DNA from: Betaproteobacteria bacterium
Lineage (GTDB): Bacteria > Pseudomonadota > Gammaproteobacteria > Burkholderiales > Rhodocyclaceae
Direction: 5' to 3'
Length of the DNA: 64,000 bases
Assembly (NCBI GenBank): GCA_016208415.1
Contig: JACQYB010000054.1
Span: forward strand, 19,081 to 83,080
Under the pieces are notes generated by a model. That model was not told the origin of the DNA. It made no database searches and was given only the letters and a program-made list of their open reading frames with translations. Positions within the stretch are counted from its first letter, which is position 1; each line of letters starts with the position of its first letter. The position numbers and the translations under genes are program-made. This document shows positions 18,452-27,873 of the stretch, piece after piece.

Positions 18452-19660
18452 TCAGGCCAGTTTGCAGCCCCGGCCGGGATCCGCAAGTGCCTTGTGGGCG
18501 ATCCCCGTGACCCGGTTTTCCTTGCCCACCACCTTGCGCAGATAAATGTCCATCACCGGGTTGTGGGCCCTGGACATCGTGAACGGCCCCCGCGGACTAT
18601 CGATCCTGGCCGACTCCATGGCCTTGATGACGCCCTGCATGCTGCCAACGTCCCCCTTCACCGCCTCCAGCCCTGCCGCCAGAAGCAGGCCGGTATCGTA
18701 GCCTTGCACGGCATAGACGTCCGGCTGCTGCTTGAAGGCCTTGGCGTAGGCCAGGCGGAACTGCTGGTTGCGCGGCGTCTCGAGGCCGTCGCCGTAGTGC
18801 AGGGTGGTTTCGATGCCCTGCGCCACGCCGCTCACGGCCTCCAGCACGCCGTCGGTGAGAAAACCGGAGCCATACAGGGGAATCTTGTCGCGCAGACCGG
18901 CCGCGGCGTAGTCGGTGAGGAATTTCGCCGCCCCGCCGCCGGCGAAGAAGCAGGCCACCGCATCGGGCCGAATCGAGGCGATTTCCGTCAGCAGCGCCTG
19001 GAATTCCACGTTCGGGAAGGGCACGAACAGCTCCTTCAACACCTTGCCTCCCGCCTTGGTGAAACCCTCGCGGAAGGCCGCCAGGGACTCCTCGCCCGCC
19101 GCGTACTTCCACGTGATGTACGCCGCCGTCCTGTGGCCGCGCTCCACCATGACCTTGCCGATGGGATAGGTGGGCTGCCAGTTGGAAAACGACGTGCGGA
19201 ACACATTGGGGGCGCACAGCGCGCCCGTCAGGGCATCGGCGCCGGCATTGGGGATGATGGTCAGCACGCCCGTCTCCCGCGCCACCTTCGCCATGCCCAT
19301 GGCCACACCGGAATGCACGGTGCCGATGAGCACGTCCACCTTGTCGCGCTGCACCAGCTTGTTGGCATTTTCCGGAGCTTTCGCCGGGTTGGATTCGTCA
19401 TCCACCGTGTAGAACTCGATCTCCCGCCCCCCCAGCCTGCCGCCCCGCTCCTGGATGACCAGCTTGAGGCCGTTGGTGATGGCCACGCCGAGTTGGGCGT
19501 AGGTCCCCGTATACGGCAGCATCAGGCCGACCCTCAGCTTCGCCGGCTGAGCCGTGGCCAGCCGGGTGGGCAGCACGCTGGCAGCGGCTGCAAGACCGGC
19601 TCCCGCGGCCGCTGCCTTCAGGAAGTCACGGCGCGGTGTGCGCATGTTGCCTACTGCCAT
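18452..19660 (-). CDS. Branched-chain-amino-acid-type ABC solute-binding protein with Tat signal
   Basis: A 402-residue periplasmic binding protein of the LivK/type I fold (Peripla_BP_6). Its N-terminus carries a Tat signal: RRDFLK, an Ala-rich hydrophobic stretch, then a cleavage site near LATAQPAK. The body contains LRVGLMLPYTGTYAQLG, DDESNPAKAPENANKLVQ and VYAVQGYDTGLLLAAGLEAV. The start at 19660 follows AAGGAGGAG with ideal spacing. No permease or ATPase genes adjoin it, so it is an orphan that must use a transporter encoded elsewhere or serve as a sensor. The ligand could be an aromatic acid, amide or amino acid. Confidence 0.88.
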   Translation of the reverse strand: MAVGNMRTPRRDFLKAAAAGAGLAAAASVLPTRLATAQPAKLRVGLMLPYTGTYAQLGVAITNGLKLVIQERGGRLGGREIEFYTVDDESNPAKAPENANKLVQRDKVDVLIGTVHSGVAMGMAKVARETGVLTIIPNAGADALTGALCAPNVFRTSFSNWQPTYPIGKVMVERGHRTAAYITWKYAAGEESLAAFREGFTKAGGKVLKELFVPFPNVEFQALLTEIASIRPDAVACFFAGGGAAKFLTDYAAAGLRDKIPLYGSGFLTDGVLEAVSGVAQGIETTLHYGDGLETPRNQQFRLAYAKAFKQQPDVYAVQGYDTGLLLAAGLEAVKGDVGSMQGVIKAMESARIDSPRGPFTMSRAHNPVMDIYLRKVVGKENRVTGIAHKALADPGRGCKLA

Positions 19661-19760
19661 GGGTCTCCTCCTTGTTGTGGTCATGAAGAGGCGGTCGCGT
19701 CAGGAATCATGGCACCGCCCCGCGGGCGCTCTCCCCGCGCCGCCGGGCGGTTCGCTTTCC

Positions 19761-20666
19761 TCACGCGGCCGTCAGGAACTCGCCCACGATGCCGATCTGC
19801 CCGGCATCCATCAGCATCGGTGCATGGCCAATTCCGGGGATCTGCACCACCCTCGGCTGCGGCCCTCTCGCGCCCATCGCCATGGCCGTTTCGTGGCACA
19901 GCAGGTCGGAATGCTCACCGCGGATCACCAGTGTCGGGCAGCGGATCGCGTCGAACACCGGCCACAGATCCACGTCCGCGACGATGGCGCTGCGGAAGGG
20001 ATCGCCGATGGCCGGGTCGTAGCGCAGCCGCAGGCTGCGCTCGCCATCCGCCCGAACGGAGTGCTCGGTGAGATGGCGGCATTGCCGGTCGTCGAGCGGC
20101 GCGAAGGGTGCGCCCACGAGGCGCAGATACTTCTCCGCCGCCTCCAGGGTGTCGAAGCGCGGCGAATTGCCGACATACTCGGCGATGCGCCGCAGGGCCA
20201 CCGCGGGGATCACCGGCCCCACATCGTTGAGCACCAGCCGGCGTATGGGCGACAGCGGCTGACTGGCAATGAGCATGCCGATCAGCCCCCCCATGGAGGT
20301 GCCGACCCAATCCACCTCCTCGGCCCCGATGCGCGCCAGCAGCGTGATCATGTCGTTGACGTAGACGGGCAGGGCATAGTCGGCCGAGACCTTCAGCCAG
20401 TCGCTGCGGCCCCGCCCCGCGACATCCGGACATACCACGCGGTAGTGTTGCGCCAGTGCCTGCGCCAGGAAGTCGAAGTCGCGCCCATTGCGCGTGAGGC
20501 CGTGGACACAGACCAGCACGCGCGGATTGTCGGGATCACCCCACTCCGTGTAGGCCATGTGATGCAAGCCCCCCGGAGCCATGCACAGCAGGCGGCGCTG
20601 ATGCATGCCGGTCGTCCGTAGTCCGAGCGGCAGGAGGAGGCGTTGCAGGCTTCGAAATGGATTCAT
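19761..20666 (-). other. Alpha/beta hydrolase portion of the comEC frame, possibly translated separately
   Basis: From the internal ATG at 20666 the frame encodes 301 residues, a normal length for a free-standing hydrolase; another ATG is at 20606. Family marks are VCVHGLTRNGRDFD (oxyanion loop), GTSMGGL (nucleophile Ser elbow) and IPGIGHAPML (catalytic His), with GEHSDLL as an acid-region candidate. No clear ribosome site precedes either ATG, so separate translation would depend on coupling. The substrate is not evident. Confidence 0.7.
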
Positions 20667-23162
20667 GGCGCAAGACAGGGTCGGCAAGAAACCCAGTCTA
20701 GCATCGCGAGGCCGCTGCCCATGGCGTCGGAAGCTGCGCGGGGGAAGACCCCCTAGCGTCACCGCCACGGCGCCGTCCAGATCCGTGCGCAGCAGGCGTG
20801 CCCCGGACCGGGAATAGCGCTCCATCACCAATGGATGGGGATGTCGAAACCTGCTGCGGTAGCCCACGGGAAAAATGGCCGTGCGCGCACCCACCGCCTC
20901 CACGAAGGCCACGGTGGATGAACTGCGGCTGCCGTGGTGCGGCACCACCAGGAACGTGCTGGGCAAGGCGCCGTCGCTGCGCGCCAGCAGGGCGGCTTCC
21001 CCATCGGCCTCGATGTCGGAAGTGAGCAGCAGCGCACGCCCTCCGGCCGTGATCCGCAACACGCAACTCAGATCATTGCGCCGCACCTTGCCCGAGGCAT
21101 AGGCCTCCGGCCCGGGATGGAGCACTTCAAAGCCCACCCCGTCCCAGTCCCAGCCGGACCCGGCGAGGCAGCGCGTCGCTGCCGGCGCGGTCTCCACCAG
21201 GGCATGGGTCAAGCCCAGGGAACTCATCACTTCCGCCACCGGCACCCCCTTCAGGACCGAGGCGGCGCCGCCCACGTGGTCGGTGTCCTCGTGCGTCAGC
21301 ACCAGGGTATCCAGGCGGGTGACCCCCATCGCGCGCAGGTAGGGCAGGACGATGCGCGTACCGCTGTCCGATTCCCGGGAGTATTGCGGCCCGGCGTCGA
21401 ACAGCAGATCGTGGGTGCGGGTCTGCACGTGCGCCGCCAGACCCTGCCCCACGTCCAGCACCGTGACGCGCGCCTCGCCCTCGGACGGCCGCGGCGGCGC
21501 CACCGCCACCAGCGGCAGCAGCATCGCCGCCGCCGTCCATTTTCCCGGCACGCCGCGCGGCAGCAGCAGCACCGCGGCGCCCGTGATGCCAAGCGCCACC
21601 GCCCACGCGGGCGGGACCGGCTGCTGCCACACCGCCAGCGGCAAGTCCGCCAGCCATTCCAGCATCCCCATGAGCGCCGCCATGAAGCCATGGGCCAGCT
21701 CCAGCAGCCACGGCACCGGCAGCGCCACGGCCAGCAGCGCCAGCGGCGTCACCACCAGGCTCACCAGCGGAATCGCCACGGCGTTGGCAATGGGCGACAC
21801 CATCGAGAACTGCTGGAACAGTGCCAGCAGCACGGGCAGCAGGCCCACCGTCACCGCCCACTGGCTGCGCAGCCACTGGCGCATGACGCCGCCGCGGCCC
21901 ACCCGCCCGCTGTCCACCAGCAGGAGCACCGCCACCGCACCGAAGGACAGCCAGAAGCCGGCCGCCAACACCGCCCAGGGGTCAAGCACCAGCACCACCA
22001 GCAGCGCCAGGGCGAGCACATGCCGCGCCGCGCTGACGCGGTCCAGCCACAGCGCCAGCGCCACCACCGAAATCATGTACAGCGTGCGCTGCGCCGGCAC
22101 GGCGAATCCGGCCAGCAGGCAGTACAGCAAAGCGCCGACCCAGCCGCCCACCGCCGCGGCCTTCTGGGCCGGCAGGCGCAGGGCCAGCCGCGAGCGCCGC
22201 CACGCCCAGCCCACCAGTGCATGGATCAGCCCCGCCACCATGGTGACGTGCAGACCCGAGATGCTCATCAGATGGGTGACGCCGGTACGGCTGAACACCT
22301 GCCACTGCTGCGACGGCACCGCGCGCTGGTCGCCCACCGCCAGCGCCACCAGAACGCCCGCGTAGTCGTGCTCCGGCAGGGCGGCTTCGAACCGGCCGCG
22401 CACGCTCTCCCGCAGCCGCTCCACCAGCAGCCCGGGTCGCCACACCAGGGCATCGAGCCGCTGGTTCGGCACGGCCAGGGCCGTGCTGCGCACGTAGCCG
22501 GCCGCGCGAATCCCGCGCTCCAGCAGCCACCCCTCCCAGTCCAGGCCGTGGGGATTGACGTAGCCGTGGGGGCGTTTGAGGCGCAGGGTGAGTTGCCAGC
22601 GCTCGCCCGCATGCACCTCCTCGGCGGCATGCAGTTCGGCGTCGCGCCAGCCGCGGTACCACGCCACCGAGAGGCGCCGCGGCACCCGCTCCTGCGCCTG
22701 CTCCACCTCGAAATCGAAGCGCACCCCCCGCTCCAGCGCCTGCGGCAGGCTCGCCACCAGGCCGGTCACCACGATGTCGCGGCCCTCGTTTTCCGCCGGG
22801 AGTTCGTCTGCGAGACGCAACTCGGCCCGCCATGCGGCCCACGTGAATCCAAGCAGGAAGGCCGCGACCACCGCGCCGATGCGTCCGACGGAAGCGGCCC
22901 GGGCACCGCCCGCGTGCGGCAGTGCCACGGACCCGAGCAGCACCAGCGCGCCGCCCGCCGCCGCCCATGGCAGCACCTCGACCTGCGGCAGCAGCGGCTG
23001 AAGCTGGCATAGCCAGACGCCAAACGCGAAGGCGATGACCATCGGCAGCATGGCGCCCAGCGGCGCGGGCCTGCCTCCTGCGCCTCCATCGGCGCGCGGC
23101 CCGGCCGCGCTCGCCATTCGATCTGCTTCGCCGCCGCCCGGCCTTCGGCTAGAATCGGTCAC
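19761..23162 (-). CDS. comEC: ComEC/Rec2 DNA-uptake channel in one frame with an alpha/beta hydrolase
   Basis: One unbroken frame of 1133 codons. Residues about 1-830 are a full ComEC: an N-terminal DUF4131-type region, a polytopic competence domain (RTGVTHLMSISGLHVTM) and a metallo-beta-lactamase domain (VLDVGQGLAAHV, THEDTDHVGG, VVPHHGSRSSS). ComEC passes single-stranded DNA across the inner membrane. A 60-residue Arg-rich linker then runs into a complete alpha/beta hydrolase. Family members usually stop after the region RSGARLLRTDLDGAV. A true fusion, a lost stop codon or a sequencing indel are all possible. The GTG at 23162 has AGGGG-like sequence upstream; ATGs at 23117 and 23051 are alternatives. 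It diverges from the DUF2062 gene. Confidence 0.8.
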   Translation of the reverse strand: MTDSSRRPGGGEADRMASAAGPRADGGAGGRPAPLGAMLPMVIAFAFGVWLCQLQPLLPQVEVLPWAAAGGALVLLGSVALPHAGGARAASVGRIGAVVAAFLLGFTWAAWRAELRLADELPAENEGRDIVVTGLVASLPQALERGVRFDFEVEQAQERVPRRLSVAWYRGWRDAELHAAEEVHAGERWQLTLRLKRPHGYVNPHGLDWEGWLLERGIRAAGYVRSTALAVPNQRLDALVWRPGLLVERLRESVRGRFEAALPEHDYAGVLVALAVGDQRAVPSQQWQVFSRTGVTHLMSISGLHVTMVAGLIHALVGWAWRRSRLALRLPAQKAAAVGGWVGALLYCLLAGFAVPAQRTLYMISVVALALWLDRVSAARHVLALALLVVLVLDPWAVLAAGFWLSFGAVAVLLLVDSGRVGRGGVMRQWLRSQWAVTVGLLPVLLALFQQFSMVSPIANAVAIPLVSLVVTPLALLAVALPVPWLLELAHGFMAALMGMLEWLADLPLAVWQQPVPPAWAVALGITGAAVLLLPRGVPGKWTAAAMLLPLVAVAPPRPSEGEARVTVLDVGQGLAAHVQTRTHDLLFDAGPQYSRESDSGTRIVLPYLRAMGVTRLDTLVLTHEDTDHVGGAASVLKGVPVAEVMSSLGLTHALVETAPAATRCLAGSGWDWDGVGFEVLHPGPEAYASGKVRRNDLSCVLRITAGGRALLLTSDIEADGEAALLARSDGALPSTFLVVPHHGSRSSSTVAFVEAVGARTAIFPVGYRSRFRHPHPLVMERYSRSGARLLRTDLDGAVAVTLGGLPPRSFRRHGQRPRDARLGFLPTLSCAMNPFRSLQRLLLPLGLRTTGMHQRRLLCMAPGGLHHMAYTEWGDPDNPRVLVCVHGLTRNGRDFDFLAQALAQHYRVVCPDVAGRGRSDWLKVSADYALPVYVNDMITLLARIGAEEVDWVGTSMGGLIGMLIASQPLSPIRRLVLNDVGPVIPAVALRRIAEYVGNSPRFDTLEAAEKYLRLVGAPFAPLDDRQCRHLTEHSVRADGERSLRLRYDPAIGDPFRSAIVADVDLWPVFDAIRCPTLVIRGEHSDLLCHETAMAMGARGPQPRVVQIPGIGHAPMLMDAGQIGIVGEFLTAA

Positions 23163-23182
23163 GCCCCTGCCTTCCCGAGCGC

Positions 23183-23731
23183 ATGCGCAAGCACCTCCGG
23201 CAATACCTTCCCGACCACGGGTCCATACGTTCCAACCGTTGGCTGGCGCCGTTCGGCGATACGCTCCTGCATCCCCGGCTGTGGCACCTCAACCGCCGTT
23301 CCGCGGCAGGCGCGGTGGCGGTAGGGCTGTTCTGCGGGCTCATCCCCGGTCCGTTCCAGATGCTGGGCGCCACCATCCTTGCGGTGATCTTCCGGGTCAA
23401 TCTGCCGCTGTCGCTGCTCACCACCCTCTATACCAATCCGTTCACCATCGTTCCCTTATATGTCATCGCCTTCGGACTCGGCAAGCTGGTATTGCGGACC
23501 GAAGGTCAGTTCACCCACCCTCCGGAATGGGGAGCGGAAGGGCTGGTGCCCTGGGTCACGGGGCTGATGGAGTGGATGGCCAGCCAGGGCAGACCGCTGG
23601 CGCTGGGGCTGGTGCTGCTTGCCCTGTTGCTGGCGGTGGCAGGCTACGGGGTGATGCGGGGCGCCTGGCGCCTCTACCTGGTCCGCGCCTGGCATCGCCG
23701 CCGGGCCAGACGCCATGGCCCGGACGCCTGA
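23183..23731 (+). CDS. DUF2062 membrane protein
   Basis: A 182-residue protein. A basic, proline-containing N-terminus (RKHLRQYLPDHGSIRSNRWL, start) precedes LHPRLWHLNRRSAAGAVAVGLFCGLIPGPFQMLGA and membrane segments around residues 55-100 and 130-165. This matches the DUF2062 family, which has no established function and sits next to comEC in many proteobacteria. A TAGAAT at about 23150-23155 may be its -10 box. Its end overlaps the start of the K+ channel gene by 17 bp. Confidence 0.85.
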   Translation: MRKHLRQYLPDHGSIRSNRWLAPFGDTLLHPRLWHLNRRSAAGAVAVGLFCGLIPGPFQMLGATILAVIFRVNLPLSLLTTLYTNPFTIVPLYVIAFGLGKLVLRTEGQFTHPPEWGAEGLVPWVTGLMEWMASQGRPLALGLVLLALLLAVAGYGVMRGAWRLYLVRAWHRRRARRHGPDA

Positions 23732-24770
23732 CCGCCCGAAATCTTCGGCCCGCCGGCCCCTGCCGCGGGTCATCGTGCGCATACTGTGGGCGCTGGCGCT
23801 GCTGGGGCTGCTGCTGGCGCTCGGCACGGCGGGGCTGTGCTACATCGGCGAGGGCCGGCACTCCCTCAGCGACTGCTTCTACATGACGGCGATCACCGTC
23901 ACCACGGTGGGATATGGGGAAATCGTCAGCCTCGATCACTCGCCTGGCGGGCGGATCTTCGTCTCGGGCCTGGCCGTGCTGGGTTTCGGCCTGCTGACCT
24001 TCACCTTCTCAAGCATCACCGTGTTCTTTCTTGAGACCGACCTGAACGAAGCTCTGAGGAGACGGCGCATGGAAACGGCAATCCGCAAGCTTTATGGCCA
24101 CTACATCATCTGCGGATTCGGTCGCGTCGGCCTGAACGTGGCCGCGGAACTGGAGGCCACGGGCCGCCACTTCGTGGCCATCGACGAGAACCTCGACACC
24201 CTCGAGACCCACAAGGAGAAGACCCCGGGCCTGCTCTATCTCCACGGCGACGCCTCCGACGACGACATGCTGCTGCGCGCCGACATCGCCGACGCGGTGG
24301 GCGTGTTCGCCGTCACCGGCGACGACAGCCGCAATCTCATGATCACCCTCACGGCCCGCCAGCTCAATCCCAAGGTGCGTGTGGTGGCGCGCTGCCACGA
24401 GTTGCGCAATTCGGCCAAGATGCGCAAGGCGGGGGCCAACGCCGTGGTGTCGCCGGATTTCACCGGCGGCATGCGCATCGCGTCGATGATGGTGCGCCCC
24501 AGCGTGGTCAGTTTCCTGGAGGAGATGCTGCGCACCGAACACAAGCTCAGGATCGAGGAGGTGCGTGTGCCATCGTCCTTCCAGCCGCGCCGACTGGTCG
24601 AACTGAACCTGCGGGGAACCAATTTCGTACTGCTGGCGGTGCGCGCCGACAAGGACTGGGTGTTCAATCCCGACCACGGTTTCGTGCTGCACCCCGGCCA
24701 TACGCTCATCGCCATGGTTTCGCCGGCGGGACGCCAGGAACTCGCGTCCGCGCTCCTGCCCGCGGACTGA
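23715..24770 (+). CDS. Two-TM potassium channel with RCK (TrkA-N/TrkA-C) domain
   Basis: A 351-residue protein of the MthK/Kch-like type. One membrane helix (about 23-43), a pore loop with the K+ selectivity filter TVGYG at 64-68 and a second helix (about 81-106) precede a cytoplasmic RCK domain. That domain has the Rossmann motif GFGRVG at 134-139 and ends with a TrkA-C-type region (LVELNLRGTNFVLLAVR). It should form a ligand-gated K+ channel in the inner membrane. Its start lies inside the end of the DUF2062 gene, suggesting co-translation, although a functional link is unknown. Confidence 0.9.
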   Translation: MARTPDRPKSSARRPLPRVIVRILWALALLGLLLALGTAGLCYIGEGRHSLSDCFYMTAITVTTVGYGEIVSLDHSPGGRIFVSGLAVLGFGLLTFTFSSITVFFLETDLNEALRRRRMETAIRKLYGHYIICGFGRVGLNVAAELEATGRHFVAIDENLDTLETHKEKTPGLLYLHGDASDDDMLLRADIADAVGVFAVTGDDSRNLMITLTARQLNPKVRVVARCHELRNSAKMRKAGANAVVSPDFTGGMRIASMMVRPSVVSFLEEMLRTEHKLRIEEVRVPSSFQPRRLVELNLRGTNFVLLAVRADKDWVFNPDHGFVLHPGHTLIAMVSPAGRQELASALLPAD

Positions 24771-24815
24771 TGCCGGCGTCCACCGGCCGGGCAGTCGCGC
24801 AGCCTTCGCGGCGGC

Positions 24816-25529
24816 TCAGTCCCGGCCCGCTGGCGCCCCCGCCAGCACGCCGTCTTCCAGGTGGAGGATGCGGTGGACGCGGGCCGCAAGATGTGGATCG
24901 TGGGTGACGATGACGAAACTGGTTCCCAGGCGCTCGCTCAGTTCCAGGGTGAGGTCGAACACCGCCCCGGCGGTATGGCGATCCAGGTTGCCGGTGGGCT
25001 CGTCGGCCAGCACGCAGGCGGGCTCCGTCACCAGCGCCCGGGCAATGGCCGCCCGCTGGCGCTCACCACCCGAGAGTTCCCCGGGGCGATGGCTCAGGCG
25101 ATGCCCGAGCCCCACCTCGCGCAGCCGCGCCGCGGCCCTTTCCTGCGCCTCGCCCCTGTCCATGCGGCGGATGAACAGCGGCATGGCCACGTTCTCCAGT
25201 GCCGAAAACTCGGGCAGCAGGTGGTGGAACTGATATACGAAGCCCAGGGAGCGGTTGCGCAGCCGACCGCGTTCGCCGTCGGAGAGCTCGTCGAAGCGGC
25301 GCCCCAGCAACCGCACCTCGCCGGCGCTAGGCGCATCGAGCCCGCCCAGCAGATGCAGCAAGGTGCTCTTGCCGGAACCCGAGGCACCGACGATGGCCAC
25401 CCGCTCGCCCCGCGCCACCGCCAGGTCGATGCCCAGCAGCACCGGCACCTCGACCTGGCCCTGGCGAAAGACCTTGCGCAGCCCCGAGCACGACAGCACC
25501 GGCCCGGACGCGGTCGCCGCCTCATTCAT
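24816..25529 (-). CDS. lolD: Lipoprotein-releasing ABC transporter ATP-binding protein LolD
   Basis: A 237-residue ABC ATPase: Walker [13 protein letters not shown]-loop region [18 protein letters not shown] (the LolD family signature), signature [15 protein letters not shown] and Walker [13 protein letters not shown]. It powers extraction of outer-membrane lipoproteins from the inner membrane for transfer to LolA. Its ATG lies inside the last codons of lolC/E, so the two are translationally coupled. Confidence 0.94.
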   Translation of the reverse strand: MNEAATASGPVLSCSGLRKVFRQGQVEVPVLLGIDLAVARGERVAIVGASGSGKSTLLHLLGGLDAPSAGEVRLLGRRFDELSDGERGRLRNRSLGFVYQFHHLLPEFSALENVAMPLFIRRMDRGEAQERAAARLREVGLGHRLSHRPGELSGGERQRAAIARALVTEPACVLADEPTGNLDRHTAGAVFDLTLELSERLGTSFVIVTHDPHLAARVHRILHLEDGVLAGAPAGRD

Positions 25530-26763
25530 AGCGCAACGCCTCCGCCGGGTTGGTGCGCGCCGCCCGCCAGCTCGGATAGAGCGTGGACAGCAGCGACAGC
25601 ACGAAGGACACCACGACGATGATGCCCACGTCGTCCCAATGGACTTCGGACGGCAGTTCGCTGATGAAGTAGACTTCCTTGGTCCACAACTGCACGCCCA
25701 GCAGCCGCTCCAGCGCCGGCACCGCGGTCTCGAGATTGAACGCCAGCAGCAGGCCACCGCCCACGCCCAGCAGCAATCCGGCCATGGCAATGAGCGTGCC
25801 CTGGGTGATGAAGATGGACATGATGCTGGCCGGCGACGCCCCCAGGGTGCGCAGGATGGCGATGTCCGCCTCCTTGTCGGTCACCGCCATGATCAGCGTG
25901 GACACGATGTTGAACGCTGCCACAGCCACGATGAGCAGCAGGATGAGGAACATCATGCGTTTCTCCAGCGCCACGGCGCGGAAGAAATTGGCGTGGCTGC
26001 GCGTCCAGTCGCTGATCTGCACGTCGGCGCCCAGGCGTGGCAGCAGTTCCCGGGACACCCGCGGCGCGGCGAACAGGTCGTCGAGCTTGAGGCGCACGCC
26101 GCTCACCCGGTCTTCCATGCGGTACAGGGCCTGCGCGTCGGCCAGGTGGATGAGGGACAGGCCGGAGTCATACTCGTACATTCCCGCCTCGAAGATCCCC
26201 ACAACCCGGAACTGCTTGAGCCGCGGCAGCACCGCGGCGGGGGTGATCAGGCCCTGGGGCGCGATCAGCGTCACCTTGTCGCCCACGGACACCTGCAGGG
26301 CGTGAGCCAGTTCCACCCCCAGCACGATGCCGAACTCCCCCGGCCGCAGCACGCCCAGGGAGCCGCCGCGCATGTAGCGGTTGAATTCCGCCACCGTTTC
26401 CTCCGCTTCCGGCAGCACACCGCGCACCAGCGTCCCGCGCACCGTCTGCTCGTAGGCCAGCATGCCCTGTGCAGAGATGTAGGGCGCCGCAGCGCGCACC
26501 CCCGGCTGCCCCGAGGCCGCCCTGGCCACCGCCGGCCAGTCGGACAACTCGCCGTTGAACGACGAGATCTGCACGTGGGACGCCACGCCGAGGATGCGGC
26601 TGCGCAGTTCCGTCTGGAAGCCGTTCATCACCGACAGCACCACGATCAGCGCCGCCACCCCCAGCGCCATGCCCAGCACGGAGATGACGGAGATGAATGA
26701 AATGAAGCGGGTACGACGCTTGGCGCGGGTGTAACGCAGCCCGATGAGCAGTTCATAGGTCAT
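25522..26763 (-). CDS. lolC: Lipoprotein-releasing ABC transporter permease LolC/LolE
   Basis: A 413-residue MacB/FtsX-type permease with four membrane segments: one near residues 25-47, a large periplasmic domain, then three from about 270 to 400. The N-terminus ([37 protein letters not shown], given in part) and the C-terminal [18 protein letters not shown] are typical. Many beta- and gammaproteobacteria have a single LolC/E-type protein acting as a homodimer, and only one copy is seen here. The ATG at 26763 is chosen; the longer open frame upstream is antisense to the next gene. Confidence 0.92.
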   Translation of the reverse strand: MTYELLIGLRYTRAKRRTRFISFISVISVLGMALGVAALIVVLSVMNGFQTELRSRILGVASHVQISSFNGELSDWPAVARAASGQPGVRAAAPYISAQGMLAYEQTVRGTLVRGVLPEAEETVAEFNRYMRGGSLGVLRPGEFGIVLGVELAHALQVSVGDKVTLIAPQGLITPAAVLPRLKQFRVVGIFEAGMYEYDSGLSLIHLADAQALYRMEDRVSGVRLKLDDLFAAPRVSRELLPRLGADVQISDWTRSHANFFRAVALEKRMMFLILLLIVAVAAFNIVSTLIMAVTDKEADIAILRTLGASPASIMSIFITQGTLIAMAGLLLGVGGGLLLAFNLETAVPALERLLGVQLWTKEVYFISELPSEVHWDDVGIIVVVSFVLSLLSTLYPSWRAARTNPAEALRYE

Positions 26764-26811
26764 GGCGGGCGCTATGCTACACTCAGCCGCCCCGCCGCGG
26801 AAAAGCTTCCC

Positions 26812-27873
26812 ATGCAAGTCCACCTCGTCGTGCCCGGCCTGTTGTGGCCGCACGACTCCCGCGACGAGGCCACCCGCGGCCTCGCCCTGCCGGCGCTCTC
26901 CCTCCTTTGCGGTCGCGGCCGCCTGCGCTGGCATCGCGGGGGGGGTCTCGAATCTTGGCTGGCGGCACGTTTCGGCATGAATGGCGCGACGGCGCCCTAC
27001 GCCGCCCTGCGCCTCGCCGGAGAGGACGAGGGAAGTGCGCCGGACCGCGACGGTACCTGGGTGGCCGCCGATCCGGTGACCCTGCGCTTTGCCCGCAACG
27101 TGCTCGTGCTGGCCGACGAGTCCGAACTCCAGGTCACGGCGGACGAGGCCCGCGCCCTCGTCGCCGCGCTCAATGCCCACTTCGCGGAGTTGGGCACGTT
27201 CGTCGCGCCCCATCCTGCGCGCTGGTACCTGCGGCTGCACACGCCCTGCACTTTCCTCGCCCATCCGCCCAGCCAGGTGATCGGCCGGCGCATCGATGCC
27301 TTCCTTCCGACGGGGCCCGATGGACGCAGATGGCACGGTCACTTCAACGAGGCGCAGATGCTGCTGCACAGCCATCCGGTCAATCGGGAGCGCGAGGCGG
27401 CGGGCCGGCATGCCATCAACAGCCTGTGGTTCTGGGGCGCAGGCGAACTGGCGCGGACGCGCGCCGGCGACGATGCCGTCATCGCCGACGATCCGCTGGC
27501 GCGGGGCCTGGCGGCCGCATCCGGCATCACCTGCCAGGCGTTCGCGGATCGCTTCTCCCTCCAGAACTGCGGCGCGGCCGCACGCACGCTGATCGTGGCA
27601 TCGGCCGGCGCGCGGCCCGCCCATTACCTGGACATTCCCGCCTGGCGCTCTGCGCTCGAACGGCTGGAACGGCAGTGGATCGCGCCGGCGCTGCAGGCCC
27701 TGCGCGCGGGCCGCGTGAGCCGCCTGTCGGTCACCGGGCTCGGCGACGAGGCCGCGTGCGAACTGAGCCTGGCGCGCCGCGATCTGTGGAAGCTCTGGAC
27801 GCGGCCGCTGCCACTGGCCCGCCTGATGCCGCCACCATCTTCCCGCGGCAAGTCACCGCCGGACGAAACGTGA
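26812..27873 (+). CDS. RpfE-like protein (phosphoglycerate-mutase-like fold)
   Basis: A 353-residue protein beginning MQVHLVVPGLLWP. It has the conserved internal stretches HTPCTFLAHPPSQVIGRRID, GRRWHGHFNEAQMLLHSHPVN and HAINSLWFWGAGEL. This pattern belongs to the family annotated as RpfE or cofactor-independent phosphoglycerate mutase-like, found next to recJ in xanthomonads and betaproteobacteria. Its biochemical role is not established. Its TGA overlaps the GTG of recJ (GTGA), so the two form one translational unit. Confidence 0.8.
   Translation: MQVHLVVPGLLWPHDSRDEATRGLALPALSLLCGRGRLRWHRGGGLESWLAARFGMNGATAPYAALRLAGEDEGSAPDRDGTWVAADPVTLRFARNVLVLADESELQVTADEARALVAALNAHFAELGTFVAPHPARWYLRLHTPCTFLAHPPSQVIGRRIDAFLPTGPDGRRWHGHFNEAQMLLHSHPVNREREAAGRHAINSLWFWGAGELARTRAGDDAVIADDPLARGLAAASGITCQAFADRFSLQNCGAAARTLIVASAGARPAHYLDIPAWRSALERLERQWIAPALQALRAGRVSRLSVTGLGDEAACELSLARRDLWKLWTRPLPLARLMPPPSSRGKSPPDET

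Noticed and set aside
18157..18510. Rightward frame of 117 codons
   Set aside because: It overlaps the terminator and the 3' end of the leftward solute-binding protein gene and has low-complexity composition.
26844..27869. Long upstream extension of the recJ frame
   Set aside because: It lies entirely within the RpfE-like gene in another frame; GTG 27870 gives the normal RecJ length.
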